DNA of 55,216 nucleotides from Pseudomonadota bacterium (GCA_022360105.1 JAKSDL010000780.1:1-55216); one strand, 5' to 3'; counted from the stretch's first letter, positions 27,457 through 38,276 are shown. Notes: a model not told the origin generated them from the sequence alone. Numbers and translations are program-made.

Positions 27457-28428
27457 ATGAGATTACTATATACCTTACTGACATTGATTGTTTGTTCTGT
27501 GATGCTACTAGCCTACAAACCTGCTGTTGCTGCCGAGGCAGTCGCCAGTGTAAAGAAAATCAAAGGACCGGTCGACGTTCAGCGTAGAAACACAACTATT
27601 GCTGCCAGAACAGGCTTGATTCTGCATGACAAGGATCTTGTTGTCACCCATGAAAGGTCTCGAATCACTATCATTTTCAGAGATGGTTCCGAAATTCGTC
27701 TATTCCCCAATACCAAATTTCTGATCGAAAAATCCCATGAGTCACCCGAAGGTCCCCGCAGATTTCTCCATAACTTCAAACTAAAACTGGGATCTTTCTG
27801 GGGCAAGTTTTCCCGTAATTATCAGAAAACAACGATCGTCACCCCCACGGCAACGGTAGGTATCAAGGGCACAACTGTCGCGCTGTCAGAAAGAGATGCG
27901 AAATTAGATGTCACTTTGTCTACCGGAAAAGTACAGATCACCAACCAAACTGAGTCGGTAGAATTGACTGCCGGAAATGTGGCAGAGGAGATTGCAAAGG
28001 AAGGATCGATTGGCGATAAAATAAAGCCCTTGCACTATCAAATAGTAATCAAGGGAGACCAGAAGAGGGTAACGATTCCTTCCAAAGGGAATGAAAAAGA
28101 ACTATTTTTCACTTTGCAATTGGTTGATGTACGCACCAATAAAAATGTAGAAAGGACCGGGGCAGTCTATATTAGTATTGCTACAGAAAATATCGTTTTT
28201 GCGGACAATATCCGTTTAAACCCGCGAGGATACGCCCGTATCAAAGCCAAAGTCCTGGCGCCTGAAAAGACCGATACCCGAATCGATCGGGTTGAGATTT
28301 TTGCATTGATGGACGGTGAAGAATATATGGATGTCAGGGCGGGTAGTACAACCCTGATTCTGGATTACGACGAAGCCACCAAAAAGAAACTGAAGATAGA
28401 CGCCAGATCAGGGAAGCTGAAGAAATAA
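27457..28428 (+). CDS. Secreted FecR-domain protein
   Basis: The 323-residue protein has a signal peptide (LLYTLLTLIVCSVMLLAY, cleavage after an AVA-type site near residue 26) and a FecR domain (residues ~30-160: VKKIKGPVDVQRRN, FRDGSEIRLFPNTKFLIEK, TPTATVGIKGTTVALS). The C-terminal half is a beta-rich domain. FecR domains occur in periplasmic sensors and in cell-surface proteins; no sigma or TonB gene is near, so it is not an obvious FecIR system. The ATG at 27457 follows AAAGGAG; the earlier GTG would lie within that site. It ends 4 bp from the converging priA. Confidence 0.85.
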   Translation: MRLLYTLLTLIVCSVMLLAYKPAVAAEAVASVKKIKGPVDVQRRNTTIAARTGLILHDKDLVVTHERSRITIIFRDGSEIRLFPNTKFLIEKSHESPEGPRRFLHNFKLKLGSFWGKFSRNYQKTTIVTPTATVGIKGTTVALSERDAKLDVTLSTGKVQITNQTESVELTAGNVAEEIAKEGSIGDKIKPLHYQIVIKGDQKRVTIPSKGNEKELFFTLQLVDVRTNKNVERTGAVYISIATENIVFADNIRLNPRGYARIKAKVLAPEKTDTRIDRVEIFALMDGEEYMDVRAGSTTLILDYDEATKKKLKIDARSGKLKK

Positions 28429-28432
28429 GCCA

Positions 28433-30835
28433 CTAAAGCATCTGGTATGGATCCACATCAATAGATACCCGGGTTTTCCCGGGTATTAGCCCGCTTTTTT
28501 TGTCCCAGATCACAGACCGCAGGTACTTTTTCAAGCCGGAAGGATTTTCGGATTTCAACAAAACCTGCCAATAATATCTTTTGTTAATTTTTTGAATGGG
28601 TGCTTCAATGGGCCCCAATACCTGAAATGCATACTCAGGTTCTTTTTCCCTGAGCACTGTTCCCAATTTTAAGGCAGCAGACCTGGCCTGTGCCTCAACA
28701 ACACTGCTGACTTTCAGGAGTATCAACCTGATAGCCGGAGGGTTGACCAGCATCATGCGGGCCTCCAGCTCTTGCTGATAAAAATCCGTGTAATCGTTTT
28801 TCACCGCAGAGGTGATGGCAAAATGTTCCGGGTTGTAAGTTTGAATCAAGGTGCTTCCTTCTCCCTGCGCATCCCTTCCGGCACGTCCTGAAACCTGTGA
28901 AATCAGCTGGAAACTGCGCTCCGACGATCTAAAATCGGGAAAATTCAGACTCATGTCGGCCAGCACAATACAGACCATCCCGATATGTTTAAAATCATGC
29001 CCCTTGCTGATTAACTGGGTTCCTATGATAAAATCGACTTCCCGACGATTGATCATTTCAATGCTTTTCTCCAAAGCGCCTTTTCTTTGAATAGTATCCC
29101 GATCCATTCTTAAGAATCTCGCATCAGGGAAGAACCGTTCCAGATCCTGTTCAATTCGTTGTGTCCCAAAACCCTCCATACGAAATGATGACCCATGGCA
29201 AGCCCCACAAGAGGAGGGATAACCTCGAGTTTCCCCACAATGATGGCAAATGAGCCTCTTTCTGGTCTTATGCCAAGTCATGGCTATGGAACAATTATCG
29301 CACAACACCGGTAAATCACATTCCTTGCAGGACATAAATGCGGCAAATCCTCTTCTGTTTAAAAACACCAAGATCTGCTTGTTGGCAGCGATCATCTCTT
29401 TCATTTTATCAACCAGTGCCAAGGAAAGATAAAAGATGCCCGGCTGTCGTTTCTCTTCTTTGAGATTGATAATATGGGTTTGGGGCAATGGTTTCAGGTT
29501 TGCCCTTTGTGTCAGCTCCAACAGGCTGTATTTTCCGGTTTGAGAATTGTAAAACGATTCGATAGATGGCGTTGCTGATCCCAGAATAACTACTGCCTGT
29601 AAATCGCTTGCCAGTTTTACTGCCGCATCCCTTGCATTGTAGAAAGGGGATTCCTGCTGTTTGTAAGAGGAGTCGTGTTCTTCATCCACCACGATCAGGC
29701 CAATATTTTTCAGCGGTGCAAAAATAGCCGATCTGGCTCCAATGACAATATCACATTGTCCCTTTTTTATTTTCCACCATTCCGTAGCTCTTTCTTTATC
29801 ACTCATACCGCTGTGAAGAACAGCCACCCGCTCTCCAAATCTCTCTTCAAATCGACTGACGGCCTGGGGAGTCAACGAGATTTCCGGTATTAAAATCAAA
29901 GCGCTTCTATTTTCAAGCAGTGTCTGCCGGACAGCATGCAGGTACACCTCTGTTTTACCGCTCCCTGTTACCCCAGATAGCAAAAATGCTTGGTAAGTGA
30001 GTGCTCGGATAGCCTTGGAAATGTCTTCCATGGCCATTTGCTGTTCCTGGTTCAACTCCAGAAATCTGTGATAGGCAATATCCGAAGAACTTTCTCGAAA
30101 CGTGACAGGAACCGATTGTTTGGAAATTATGCCTTGATCCAATAATTTTTTAACCACCGGACCGACATTGGGGATGGTTCTTTTCAAGTGGTTTAAGGTA
30201 ATGACTTCTGAATCCTTGAAACTATCCAGCAGGGATTCGGCCTTACTTCCTTTACGTGGTTGGTAGTTACCCGGTGGTTGGCAAACGAGTTTAACTTCCA
30301 CTTCAGTCTCCAAACCATGGTAATTACCCTCAATAAAAGAGTCTATTGTCAATAGTTTGTTACTTTTCCATTCTTTTATCCTTCTATTTTGCTTGCGATA
30401 AACAGGGGATTTTAAAACCGCCGCAGGTTTTTGATCCAGTTTCTTTAAAAACGTCTGGTCTTCCGGCGAAAGCTTATTAAAATGTCCATGGTTAAATTCG
30501 ACTTTGATTTTCTGTTTGACCTTCGGTTTAAGTCCCCCGGGCAATGCTGCATCCAACGTTTCCGCCCAGCTGCACAGATAATAACTTGACATCCAGCGGG
30601 TGAATTCCAGCATTCTCGAATCAAAAAGGGCTTCCCGATCCACCAGATCGATAATGGATTTTAATCGTGTGACAGTTGTTTTCTCCGAAAATCCCGCAAC
30701 GATGCCTATAACTGCCCGAGAACCTAAGGGAACTAAAACCCTTGATCCGGATTTGACAGAAGACTGTAACTTTTCCGGTACAAGATAGTCGTAAAGGTCT
30801 GAATAGGGAATATTGACCGCTACCTGAATGATCAT
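28433..30835 (-). CDS. priA: Primosomal replication-restart helicase PriA
   Basis: An 800-residue superfamily 2 DNA helicase that reloads the replisome at collapsed forks. The N-terminal DNA-binding domain (VAVNIPYSDLYDYLVPEKL) is followed by Walker A GVTGSGKTEVYLHA, the DEEH box VVDEEHDSSYKQQ and the PriA zinc domain with paired CxxC motifs (CKECDLPVLCDNC, CHHC, CGACHG) inserted in the helicase core. QVSGRAGR is the last helicase motif. I start at ATG 30835 (MIIQVAVNIP), since a TTG 45 bases upstream has no ribosome site. Confidence 0.96.
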   Translation of the reverse strand: MIIQVAVNIPYSDLYDYLVPEKLQSSVKSGSRVLVPLGSRAVIGIVAGFSEKTTVTRLKSIIDLVDREALFDSRMLEFTRWMSSYYLCSWAETLDAALPGGLKPKVKQKIKVEFNHGHFNKLSPEDQTFLKKLDQKPAAVLKSPVYRKQNRRIKEWKSNKLLTIDSFIEGNYHGLETEVEVKLVCQPPGNYQPRKGSKAESLLDSFKDSEVITLNHLKRTIPNVGPVVKKLLDQGIISKQSVPVTFRESSSDIAYHRFLELNQEQQMAMEDISKAIRALTYQAFLLSGVTGSGKTEVYLHAVRQTLLENRSALILIPEISLTPQAVSRFEERFGERVAVLHSGMSDKERATEWWKIKKGQCDIVIGARSAIFAPLKNIGLIVVDEEHDSSYKQQESPFYNARDAAVKLASDLQAVVILGSATPSIESFYNSQTGKYSLLELTQRANLKPLPQTHIINLKEEKRQPGIFYLSLALVDKMKEMIAANKQILVFLNRRGFAAFMSCKECDLPVLCDNCSIAMTWHKTRKRLICHHCGETRGYPSSCGACHGSSFRMEGFGTQRIEQDLERFFPDARFLRMDRDTIQRKGALEKSIEMINRREVDFIIGTQLISKGHDFKHIGMVCIVLADMSLNFPDFRSSERSFQLISQVSGRAGRDAQGEGSTLIQTYNPEHFAITSAVKNDYTDFYQQELEARMMLVNPPAIRLILLKVSSVVEAQARSAALKLGTVLREKEPEYAFQVLGPIEAPIQKINKRYYWQVLLKSENPSGLKKYLRSVIWDKKSGLIPGKTRVSIDVDPYQML

Positions 30836-31532
30836 CTGATAGTATTGAAATCTGGGAAGTCGGATCTCTTGCTTGTGCAAAAGGTAAACAAAGCCATCTT
30901 TTTATCTCATATCATGAGAAAGATAAAGAGCATAAGTGGTTCATACGGAGCTGGTTTGAATACGGCTATCTATTCAGGCATCTACGCTTGCCCTCTACTT
31001 GACTGAATCTGGAAAACAGGACACATTACAATAAAAAACAGCAATCAAAACATCCCTTTTTTTATCATAATTCTGATTTATCGATAAGTCCGGCTACCCA
31101 TTTCAAAATCATCTGGGTTATCGGTTATCAGCTATCTGTTATCAGATGTGGAACAGCTATTAAAACTTGACATCAGTACACATCTTTTGACTTAATCAAG
31201 CATTGCTCAATAAATCAATTGATTAATACTGAAAGCAAAGCTTTCACGACAGACTGATAACGGATAACCGATAGCTGATAACCATGTAACATATGTCGGA
31301 AATAATGATTCTGATTGGTCAATTATACAATTGTGAAGATAAGTCCAGCTTGGATACCTTGAGATGGTTTTTATTAACAATCTGATAAAAATACTATAAG
31401 CTTAAATCTAAAATTTTTTCAGCATAGATGGGGTTTCCCAGGGTTTTACTTTGTCGGTCAAGCCAGAGTAGCCTTTTAGGAGACATGACCCGTATTTGAA
31501 ATGAGATTTTTCATCCTCAGCAGGCAATCAGT
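30836..31532. other. Divergent intergenic region between priA and the cyclic-nucleotide-domain gene
   Basis: No gene is supported in these 697 bp. The notable content is the GTTATC inverted repeat (31123-31283) with an internal hairpin GAAAGC-AAA-GCTTTC at 31231-31245, and a TTTATCT/AGATAAA dyad at about 30900-30926 next to priA. Confidence 0.5.
31115..31283. repeat. Long inverted repeat of GTTATC-type units
   Basis: The arm at 31123-31143 matches the reverse complement of 31263-31283 at 20 of 21 bases (core GGTTATCAGCTATC). Both arms are themselves made of repeated (G/C)GTTATC units: four on the left from 31116 and four on the right from 31254. The 119-bp centre is AT-rich and non-coding. 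A non-autonomous mobile element or long RNA hairpin would explain this. Confidence 0.5.
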
Positions 31533-32042
31533 ATGATTAAAATAAGCAAAGAGATTTTTGAACGGCTAAAAATGTCCGTTGAGTTTTTTCATAATTTTTC
31601 GGATTTAGAGCTTTTTACATTTCTCAAGTTTATGAACCCCGAGCATTTTAAGGACGGGGATATCATTTTTGAAGAGGATTTTCCGGGTGATAAGTTATAT
31701 ATTCTAATAAACGGTCAGGTAACGATTTCAAAACGAGCAGGCAGAAAAGGCGGTGTAGTTAAAGAAACGGAGTTGGCAACAATTCAACCGGGACAATGTT
31801 TTGGTGAAATGGGATTGATCGACGGACGTGCCCGGTCAGCCAAAGCAACTGCCAAAGGCGATGCCATTCTTTTTTCCATTACCGACAAAATGCTGTTGAG
31901 GATCTCAAACAGCAGGAAATTCTTTCCTATCAGCCTGAAACTCTATCGAAATTTTGCACAAATGTTAGCCCGCAGATTAAGGGATTCCAATCTGAAAGTG
32001 GTCGAATTGGCGGCTAAATTCCAAGGTCATAGCTGGTTATAA
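31533..32042 (+). CDS. Cyclic-nucleotide-binding-domain protein without DNA-binding domain
   Basis: The 169-residue protein is a single Crp-type ligand barrel: FFHNFSDLELFTFLKFMN, GDIIFEEDFPGDKLYILINGQVTI, and the phosphate-binding-cassette region GQCFGEMGLIDGRARSAKATA near residues 89-109, which keeps the GE...R pattern of nucleotide-binding members. No helix-turn-helix follows. It is 57 bp upstream of a membrane/TPR protein, so a ligand-gated protein-protein role is more likely than transcription. Confidence 0.85.
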   Translation: MIKISKEIFERLKMSVEFFHNFSDLELFTFLKFMNPEHFKDGDIIFEEDFPGDKLYILINGQVTISKRAGRKGGVVKETELATIQPGQCFGEMGLIDGRARSAKATAKGDAILFSITDKMLLRISNSRKFFPISLKLYRNFAQMLARRLRDSNLKVVELAAKFQGHSWL

Positions 32043-32098
32043 CCAAGGAGGGGCATATCTTTAAGTTTTTCATTCAGCTCATCATTATACTAGCCTTA

Positions 32099-33334
32099 GT
32101 GGAAGGATTGTTCTTTAGTTTTGGACTCGATCTGGAATTAAGTATCGTGCTGGGGGTTTTGTTTGTTTTGGTCGCCCTGCAGGCCCGTATAATAGTGCGG
32201 CGCATCAACATCAAGAAATCCGGCAGTCTTCCGGATGCGGCAAGAGCAGCCAATGTCATTAAAAAATTGAAAAAAGCTTCAGCCACTCCTCCCAAACAAA
32301 AAGTTGCTCCGGAAAAACTGGATTCGGGAGTGTTTGCTCAATTTGAGTCCAATTTAAAACGTCAAACCTCACAAAGCCCTGCACCAAAGGAACAGAAAGA
32401 CGAAGATGTCATTGTTTCTTTATCAACAAAAGGTAATACGAATAAACCCGCAGCTCCGATGAAACAACCAGAGCCCGCGGAGAAAATCCCTGTAGCTGAG
32501 TCCAAGGTCGAGAAGAAGCAACGTCTTGAGTCTTTAAGAAAGCTGAACAAATCGATCAAAGTCGATCCTATTGGCAATCTGTTTGATGATATCGACGAAA
32601 ACCTGGATACCAAACCTGAAGACCCGGTAGGATTAAAACCCGAAGCCCCCCCTGCCGATCAGCCCATCGCCTCCACTGAGTTCCTGACCGGAAAGGATCT
32701 GGCATCAGATCCTGATGAGGAGGAGGGTATCGAACTTGCTATCAACATGGCCATTAAAGAGTTTGAAGAAGGAAACCACGAGGAATCCTTGGCGATTATC
32801 AGGCAGTACACCCAAAATCCCAATAAAAAAGCCGAAACCACTGAGCAAACGGTACAACTCATCGAATTGAAAGCCAACAATGAGTTTGAATTGGGTCAGT
32901 ATGACAAGGCAGCCCAGACTTATCAGGAAATCGTTACCCAGCACATCTCGAAAAGCAGTCCGGACTTTTTGCCATTGCTTGAGCGATTCATCGATAAATT
33001 CAAAGATGTTGAGCTGGAAAAACATGCCATCCATTTTATGTTCACGGCATTAAACGAATACAGGCAGATGCATGATCACCTAAAGATGGATGCCACCTAT
33101 GATGACATTGAAACAGCTTATCGCCAGACAGAGGACTGGCCGCGATTGATACAAACCTACCAAAACCATCTTTCCATCAAAAAAGTACTGAAAGATTATG
33201 AAGGTCAGCTGGATTTACTAGATCAGCTGGGTAAGCTGCTTTACGACCAGGGTGATGAGGATAAGTCCAGAAAATGCTACAAACAGCGTCTGGTAGTAGA
33301 GAAAGAGATGGAACGCATGGACAAAAAAGGGTAG
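32099..33334 (+). CDS. Membrane-anchored TPR-type protein
   Basis: At least 411 residues: a hydrophobic N-terminal segment (SIVLGVLFVLVALQARIIV), a charged, proline-rich linker (residues ~50-205) and a C-terminal helical repeat region typical of TPRs (ALAINMAIKEFEEGNHEESLA-like, NEFELGQYDKAAQTYQEIV, DQLGKLLYDQGDEDKSRKCY). The reading frame has no ATG near its 5' end; GTG 32099 lacks a ribosome site, while a strong AAGGAGGGG (32045-32053) sits upstream of an in-frame ATC at 32057 that would complete the hydrophobic helix. Probably an inner-membrane scaffold. Partner is the preceding cyclic-nucleotide-domain protein. Confidence 0.75.
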   Translation: MEGLFFSFGLDLELSIVLGVLFVLVALQARIIVRRINIKKSGSLPDAARAANVIKKLKKASATPPKQKVAPEKLDSGVFAQFESNLKRQTSQSPAPKEQKDEDVIVSLSTKGNTNKPAAPMKQPEPAEKIPVAESKVEKKQRLESLRKLNKSIKVDPIGNLFDDIDENLDTKPEDPVGLKPEAPPADQPIASTEFLTGKDLASDPDEEEGIELAINMAIKEFEEGNHEESLAIIRQYTQNPNKKAETTEQTVQLIELKANNEFELGQYDKAAQTYQEIVTQHISKSSPDFLPLLERFIDKFKDVELEKHAIHFMFTALNEYRQMHDHLKMDATYDDIETAYRQTEDWPRLIQTYQNHLSIKKVLKDYEGQLDLLDQLGKLLYDQGDEDKSRKCYKQRLVVEKEMERMDKKG

Positions 33335-33349
33335 AGCCGGAATTCAGCC

Positions 33350-34501
<1,152 letters not shown>

Positions 34502-34503
<2 letters not shown>

Positions 34504-34822
34504 AATTTACTGATTTTACTTCGTGTGGATAAATATCCCTGAGCTTATCAAAGGTATAGATGCCAGTGTTGTGATCATCGCTCCAGAGAATCTCCAAAGC
34601 ATAGTTCCCGATATAAGCACTGCGAACCGGATGAACATCCTTGGGGACTGTGGCGTCATCAAGAATCTTTTCACCTGTTATTTCATCCACACAGCTGGCA
34701 CAAGGGCAGGACGTTCTCAGTTGCCAATAATCGTATGTCGTATGGGCACCATCCTTCCAAATGATATTCATTTCACCGTCAAAGAAAATATCTTTTGGTA
34801 TGGCTCTGCGCTTAAATGCCAT
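34502..34822 (-). CDS. DUF971-family protein
   Basis: A 106-residue domain found alone or at the N-terminus of gamma-butyrobetaine hydroxylase-like proteins. Typical features are IIWKDGAHTTYDYWQLRTSCPCASCVDE, with a CxxC-type cysteine motif (PCASC), and NYALEILWSDDHNTGIYTFDKLRDI. It starts 2 bases after the mrp stop, with a GGGAGGG ribosome site formed by the last mrp codons. Neighbouring Mrp and DUF971 genes recur in bacteria, suggesting a role connected with iron-sulfur clusters; that is inference. Confidence 0.88.
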
Positions 34823-34824
34823 GT

Positions 34825-35898
34825 TTACCCTCCCTGAATAATTTTATCCAGGTTCTCTGCCATTTCAATGAAGTTTTTGGCTGCAGCTGAATTAGGCATA
34901 CCATGAACAACCGGGTCACCGTTATCAGCCCCAAGTCGAATATCCAGTTCAATAGGCACTCGTCCCACAAACTCAACCTGCTGAGCTTCACTTTCCTTCT
35001 CTGCACCGCCTTTGGAAAAGATAGGAGTTTCAGCACCGCATTTAGGACAGACGAAAGAGCTCATGTTTTCGATCATTCCGATAACTGGAATATTCACTTT
35101 GTCAAACATGGCAATAGCTTTCCTGGCATCAAGCAAAGCAACATCCTGCGGGGTACAGACAACAACAGCACCTGTAGCTGCAGTCATTTGGGAGAGTGAT
35201 AATTGAACATCACCGGTTCCGGGAGGAAGATCGATAATCATGTATTCTCCACCTGGCCAGGCTGCGTCCCTTAGCATGTTCTGGATAACCTGATGAGCCA
35301 TGGGCCCTCTCCAAATCAAAGCCTGGTCTTCCTTGATCATGTTGCCAACCGAAACACAATCCAGACCGTATTTATTGATCGGTTTAATCTGGCTGCCTTC
35401 CAGCTTGATTGTTTCACCTCTCACACCCAGCATGATCGGTACAGACGGACCGTAAACATCCGCATCCATTAACGACACTGTCTTGCCGATTTTCTTGAGT
35501 GCCAAGGCCAAATTAATGGCTACCGTAGATTTACCAACACCACCTTTACCACTGGCAACGAGGATGACGTTTTCATATTCTGTCAGGTAATTGGCCTGCT
35601 CGGGAGGAGCCGGATTGGCTGGATCAGCTTGCCCTTTTTCTTCAACTTCATTTGGAGAGCGAACAATATCGATATTTACCGAATTGATCTCTTCAAGCCC
35701 TTTCAAACCTTCCTTAACTTTGCGAGCCACATCACCTTCCAGATTCTTGTATTCTTCCGGAATTACCAAAACCACACTGGCCTTGCTGTGTTCAATATCC
35801 ATGGAATGAACAACATTTTTTTCTACGATATTGGTACCATTTTCTCCGAAAGGGATCTGTTCCAAAACCGATTTGATCTTTTGCTCTAATGAGTCCAT
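34825..35898 (-). CDS. mrp: Mrp/NBP35-family iron-sulfur cluster carrier ATPase
   Basis: The 357-residue protein has an N-terminal MIP18/DUF59 domain (residues ~1-85), a short linker rich in Pro and Ala, and a deviant Walker A P-loop VASGKGGVGKSTVAINLALAL (near 113) with DADVYGPSVP and IDLPPGTGD of the Mrp/ApbC family. A CPKC pair (near residue 282) is the expected bridging iron-sulfur site. It delivers clusters to apoproteins, relevant for a genome with many iron-sulfur enzymes. Confidence 0.95.
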   Translation of the reverse strand: MDSLEQKIKSVLEQIPFGENGTNIVEKNVVHSMDIEHSKASVVLVIPEEYKNLEGDVARKVKEGLKGLEEINSVNIDIVRSPNEVEEKGQADPANPAPPEQANYLTEYENVILVASGKGGVGKSTVAINLALALKKIGKTVSLMDADVYGPSVPIMLGVRGETIKLEGSQIKPINKYGLDCVSVGNMIKEDQALIWRGPMAHQVIQNMLRDAAWPGGEYMIIDLPPGTGDVQLSLSQMTAATGAVVVCTPQDVALLDARKAIAMFDKVNIPVIGMIENMSSFVCPKCGAETPIFSKGGAEKESEAQQVEFVGRVPIELDIRLGADNGDPVVHGMPNSAAAKNFIEMAENLDKIIQGG

Positions 35899-36122
35899 TT
35901 TCTTTATCTAGTCTAAAATAATTGATAAGTGATAAATTTAAGTTAACTAAATGAATTTATAAATCTTCTATAGTAATGCAGAATAATCTCTCAAACGTTG
36001 ATTGTATTATCTAGTGAATTAATTTGGCTACGCTAAAAAAATAAAGGTTGATCCCTGTCAGCCTGCACCAGATTTTCAATCTGCAAAACCAACCGCTTAC
36101 AAATCGTTTATGATCGATATTC

Positions 36123-36671
36123 TTATTTCCGAATAGCTGACTTTGGTCTGAATGCTTTGACCACAGACTCGTTGGTTTCGATATAAGGACCTCCGATCAG
36201 ATCGATGCAATAAGGTATGGCGGCAAACAATTCATCCATGGTTTCCTTAATTGCTTTTGGCTGTCCGGGCAGATTAATGATCAGACACTCCTTTCTGATA
36301 ACACCGACCTGCCTGGAAAGAATAGCCGTGGGGACATACTTCAGGCTGATCGAGCGCATGCGCTCTCCAAATCCATCCATGATCTTATCGGCAATGGCCA
36401 TTGTTGCCTCGGGAGTTACATCACGTTTTGCCGGACCTGTTCCACCGGTAGTTAAAACGAGATGACACTTTTCCTTGTCCGCCAGGGTGATGAGAATCTC
36501 TTCTATTTGATCTTGCTCATCGGCTATGACTTTTTCGATAGTTTCCCATTCGGAGGCTAAGGCCTGCCCTAACCATTCCCTGATGGCGGGTCCGCTTTTG
36601 TCTTCATATTCACCGGAAGAAGCCCGATCGCTGATAGTGACAACACCTACTTTTAATTTTTCGTCTGGCAT
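36123..36671 (-). CDS. mog: Molybdopterin adenylyltransferase
   Basis: Adenylates molybdopterin before metal insertion in molybdenum or tungsten cofactor synthesis. The 182-residue product matches Mog: VGVVTISDRASSGEYEDKSGPAI, the cofactor-binding TTGGTGPAKRDVTPEAT, PTAILSRQVGVIRKECLIINLPGQPKAIKE and the C-terminal FRPKSAIRK. MoaB is the near alternative, but SGEYxDxSGP and the length favour Mog. AGGAA lies upstream of the ATG. No other cofactor gene is in the window. Confidence 0.93.
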   Translation of the reverse strand: MPDEKLKVGVVTISDRASSGEYEDKSGPAIREWLGQALASEWETIEKVIADEQDQIEEILITLADKEKCHLVLTTGGTGPAKRDVTPEATMAIADKIMDGFGERMRSISLKYVPTAILSRQVGVIRKECLIINLPGQPKAIKETMDELFAAIPYCIDLIGGPYIETNESVVKAFRPKSAIRK

Positions 36672-37052
36672 GATCTAATTCCTGTTTGATTTATGGTTGA
36701 GCTGTTTATCTCTTTATAGAATTAACCGATTAACATCGTCGAATCAATTGAAATATCAGGGATTTTAAACCTATATCAAAACCTCCGCTACGCTATTGGG
36801 TAGACAATAATGAAGATGAATGACAATGCTTAATATTGACACTCACTACCAGGTTTGGTTCAACCTTTCTTTGTTCAAAGAAGTTAACGTTAAACTGGTT
36901 TCAGCTGAGTTGTCACTTATCCGACTGCCTTCTCATTCGATTTAGTTCGTGCTTAGCAAAAACGGGGAAGTTGGCACCTATTTTGATAACCTTTGATGTG
37001 TGCAAAAACACCCCGATCGAAAATCTATCTGTATATCAAGGGACTGTTTATC
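36672..37052. other. Divergent intergenic region with small dyads
   Basis: The 381-bp space between mog and the LRR gene has no supported gene. TTCTTTG-TT-CAAAGAA (36867-36882) is a perfect hairpin and TTAACGTTAA (36884-36893) a perfect palindrome directly after it. They may be operator or terminator-like sites; there is no other evidence. Confidence 0.35.
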
Positions 37053-37436
37053 ATGGTTGACATTCTTAAAATTATCAAAGAGGCGGGCAAAGATGATTCG
37101 CTATATCAATACAACAACGACCAGTTGGTTGAGATGATAGAATCCTTGCTGGAATTGGAATCTAAAGCTCAATCCATTATTGAAGAAAGAGAGGCTGTTG
37201 AGGAGGATGATTCCGATGACGAATTCATTGAAGTGGTCATAAACGGACAACCTGATTTGATCAAGCGAACCATTGAGGTTTTAAATATTTCTTGTAACGA
37301 ATTTAAGACCTTACCCCCGGCTATTTACAAACTGAAAAAGCTAAAAAAACTTTATTTGTACAACAACAGCTTTTCAGAAGAAGAAAAAAAGAAAATCAGG
37401 GCTTCTTTTCCACCCCATGTCCAAATTCATTTCTAA
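37053..37436 (+). CDS. Small protein with a single leucine-rich-repeat motif
   Basis: A 127-residue protein: an N-terminal acidic helical region (EEREAVEEDDSDDEFIEVV) and a C-terminal LRR-like segment IEVLNISCNEFKTLPPAIYKL followed by LKKLYLYNNSFSEEEKKKI, about two repeats. Start at ATG 37053 with AAGGGA about 12 bases upstream; longer readings add basic sequence of no recognised kind. The function is unknown; LRRs mediate protein contacts. It is followed on the same strand by a TPR protein. Confidence 0.65.
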   Translation: MVDILKIIKEAGKDDSLYQYNNDQLVEMIESLLELESKAQSIIEEREAVEEDDSDDEFIEVVINGQPDLIKRTIEVLNISCNEFKTLPPAIYKLKKLKKLYLYNNSFSEEEKKKIRASFPPHVQIHF

Positions 37437-37498
37437 GGATTTAAATCATCGGGTTGCCGCAATTATTATTCTGAAATTATTAATATATTTTAAAGACC

Positions 37499-38236
37499 AT
37501 GGTATCCGCTGAAGAAAGAGAATCTCTACTTTCGCAAGGTGAGCAAGAGTATGATGAAGCTGTCCACCAATTGGAACGCCAGGAATTCGAGCTGGCGCTT
37601 GAACATTTTGATTTAGCAGAACAGGCATTCCAACAATTGCAGGATCAACACTGGCTAACCTTCCTTTATCATGAAAAATTCAGGATATTCAAACAAGCGG
37701 AAAAGCCGGACCAAGCCCTGGAACTGGTCGATTCAATTGTGGAAGGCTACCTCGATACTCAAAACAGACACGGACTAGCTCTGATTCACATCCACAAGGC
37801 GGATCTATTAGGAGACAAAGGGGACGTTGAAGAGGCACTGGCTTGCCTGAGATCAGCAGAAGCTATTATTGAAAGTGAAAAGATCTATGATTTAAAAAGT
37901 TACCTCTATTCGTCTCTGGCTGTTGTATTGATGATGATTGAGGATTATATATCGGCAATCGACTACTTCAACCAGGCTATGAAAGTGTATTCCACAGAAT
38001 CTAATTCGGTAGAGGTTGCATGGTGTCTGCACCAGCTTGGATTGTGTTATCAAAAATTGTTCGATCTCAATACTGCGGAACGGCACTTAGCCGGAGCCTA
38101 TCAAAGCTATTTCAAAGCTGGTGACAATGAAGCCGGAAAAGAGGTTATTGAAGATCTAAAAAAACTATACGCTTCTTCAAATCAATCCGACAAAATCTCT
38201 GAATTGGAGATGATTGGTAAGCAAAAAAGGTTTTAG
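37499..38236 (+). CDS. TPR-repeat protein
   Basis: The 245-residue protein is made almost wholly of tetratricopeptide-like helical hairpins: EYDEAVHQLERQEFELALEHFDLAEQAF, QALELVDSIVEGYLD, ALACLRSAEAIIE, AVVLMMIEDYISAIDYFNQAMKVY, LHQLGLCYQKLFDLNTAERHLAGAY. No signal peptide or membrane segment is present. The ATG at 37499 has no clear ribosome site. Probably a cytoplasmic adaptor; partner unknown. Confidence 0.8.
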   Translation: MVSAEERESLLSQGEQEYDEAVHQLERQEFELALEHFDLAEQAFQQLQDQHWLTFLYHEKFRIFKQAEKPDQALELVDSIVEGYLDTQNRHGLALIHIHKADLLGDKGDVEEALACLRSAEAIIESEKIYDLKSYLYSSLAVVLMMIEDYISAIDYFNQAMKVYSTESNSVEVAWCLHQLGLCYQKLFDLNTAERHLAGAYQSYFKAGDNEAGKEVIEDLKKLYASSNQSDKISELEMIGKQKRF

Positions 38237-38276
38237 ATGGGCAGGTGCAGGCAATATATCATTCGTCAAAACCAAA

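Noticed and set aside
31115..31283. CRISPR array
   Set aside because: GTTATC units are short, degenerate and inverted, with no equal spacers.
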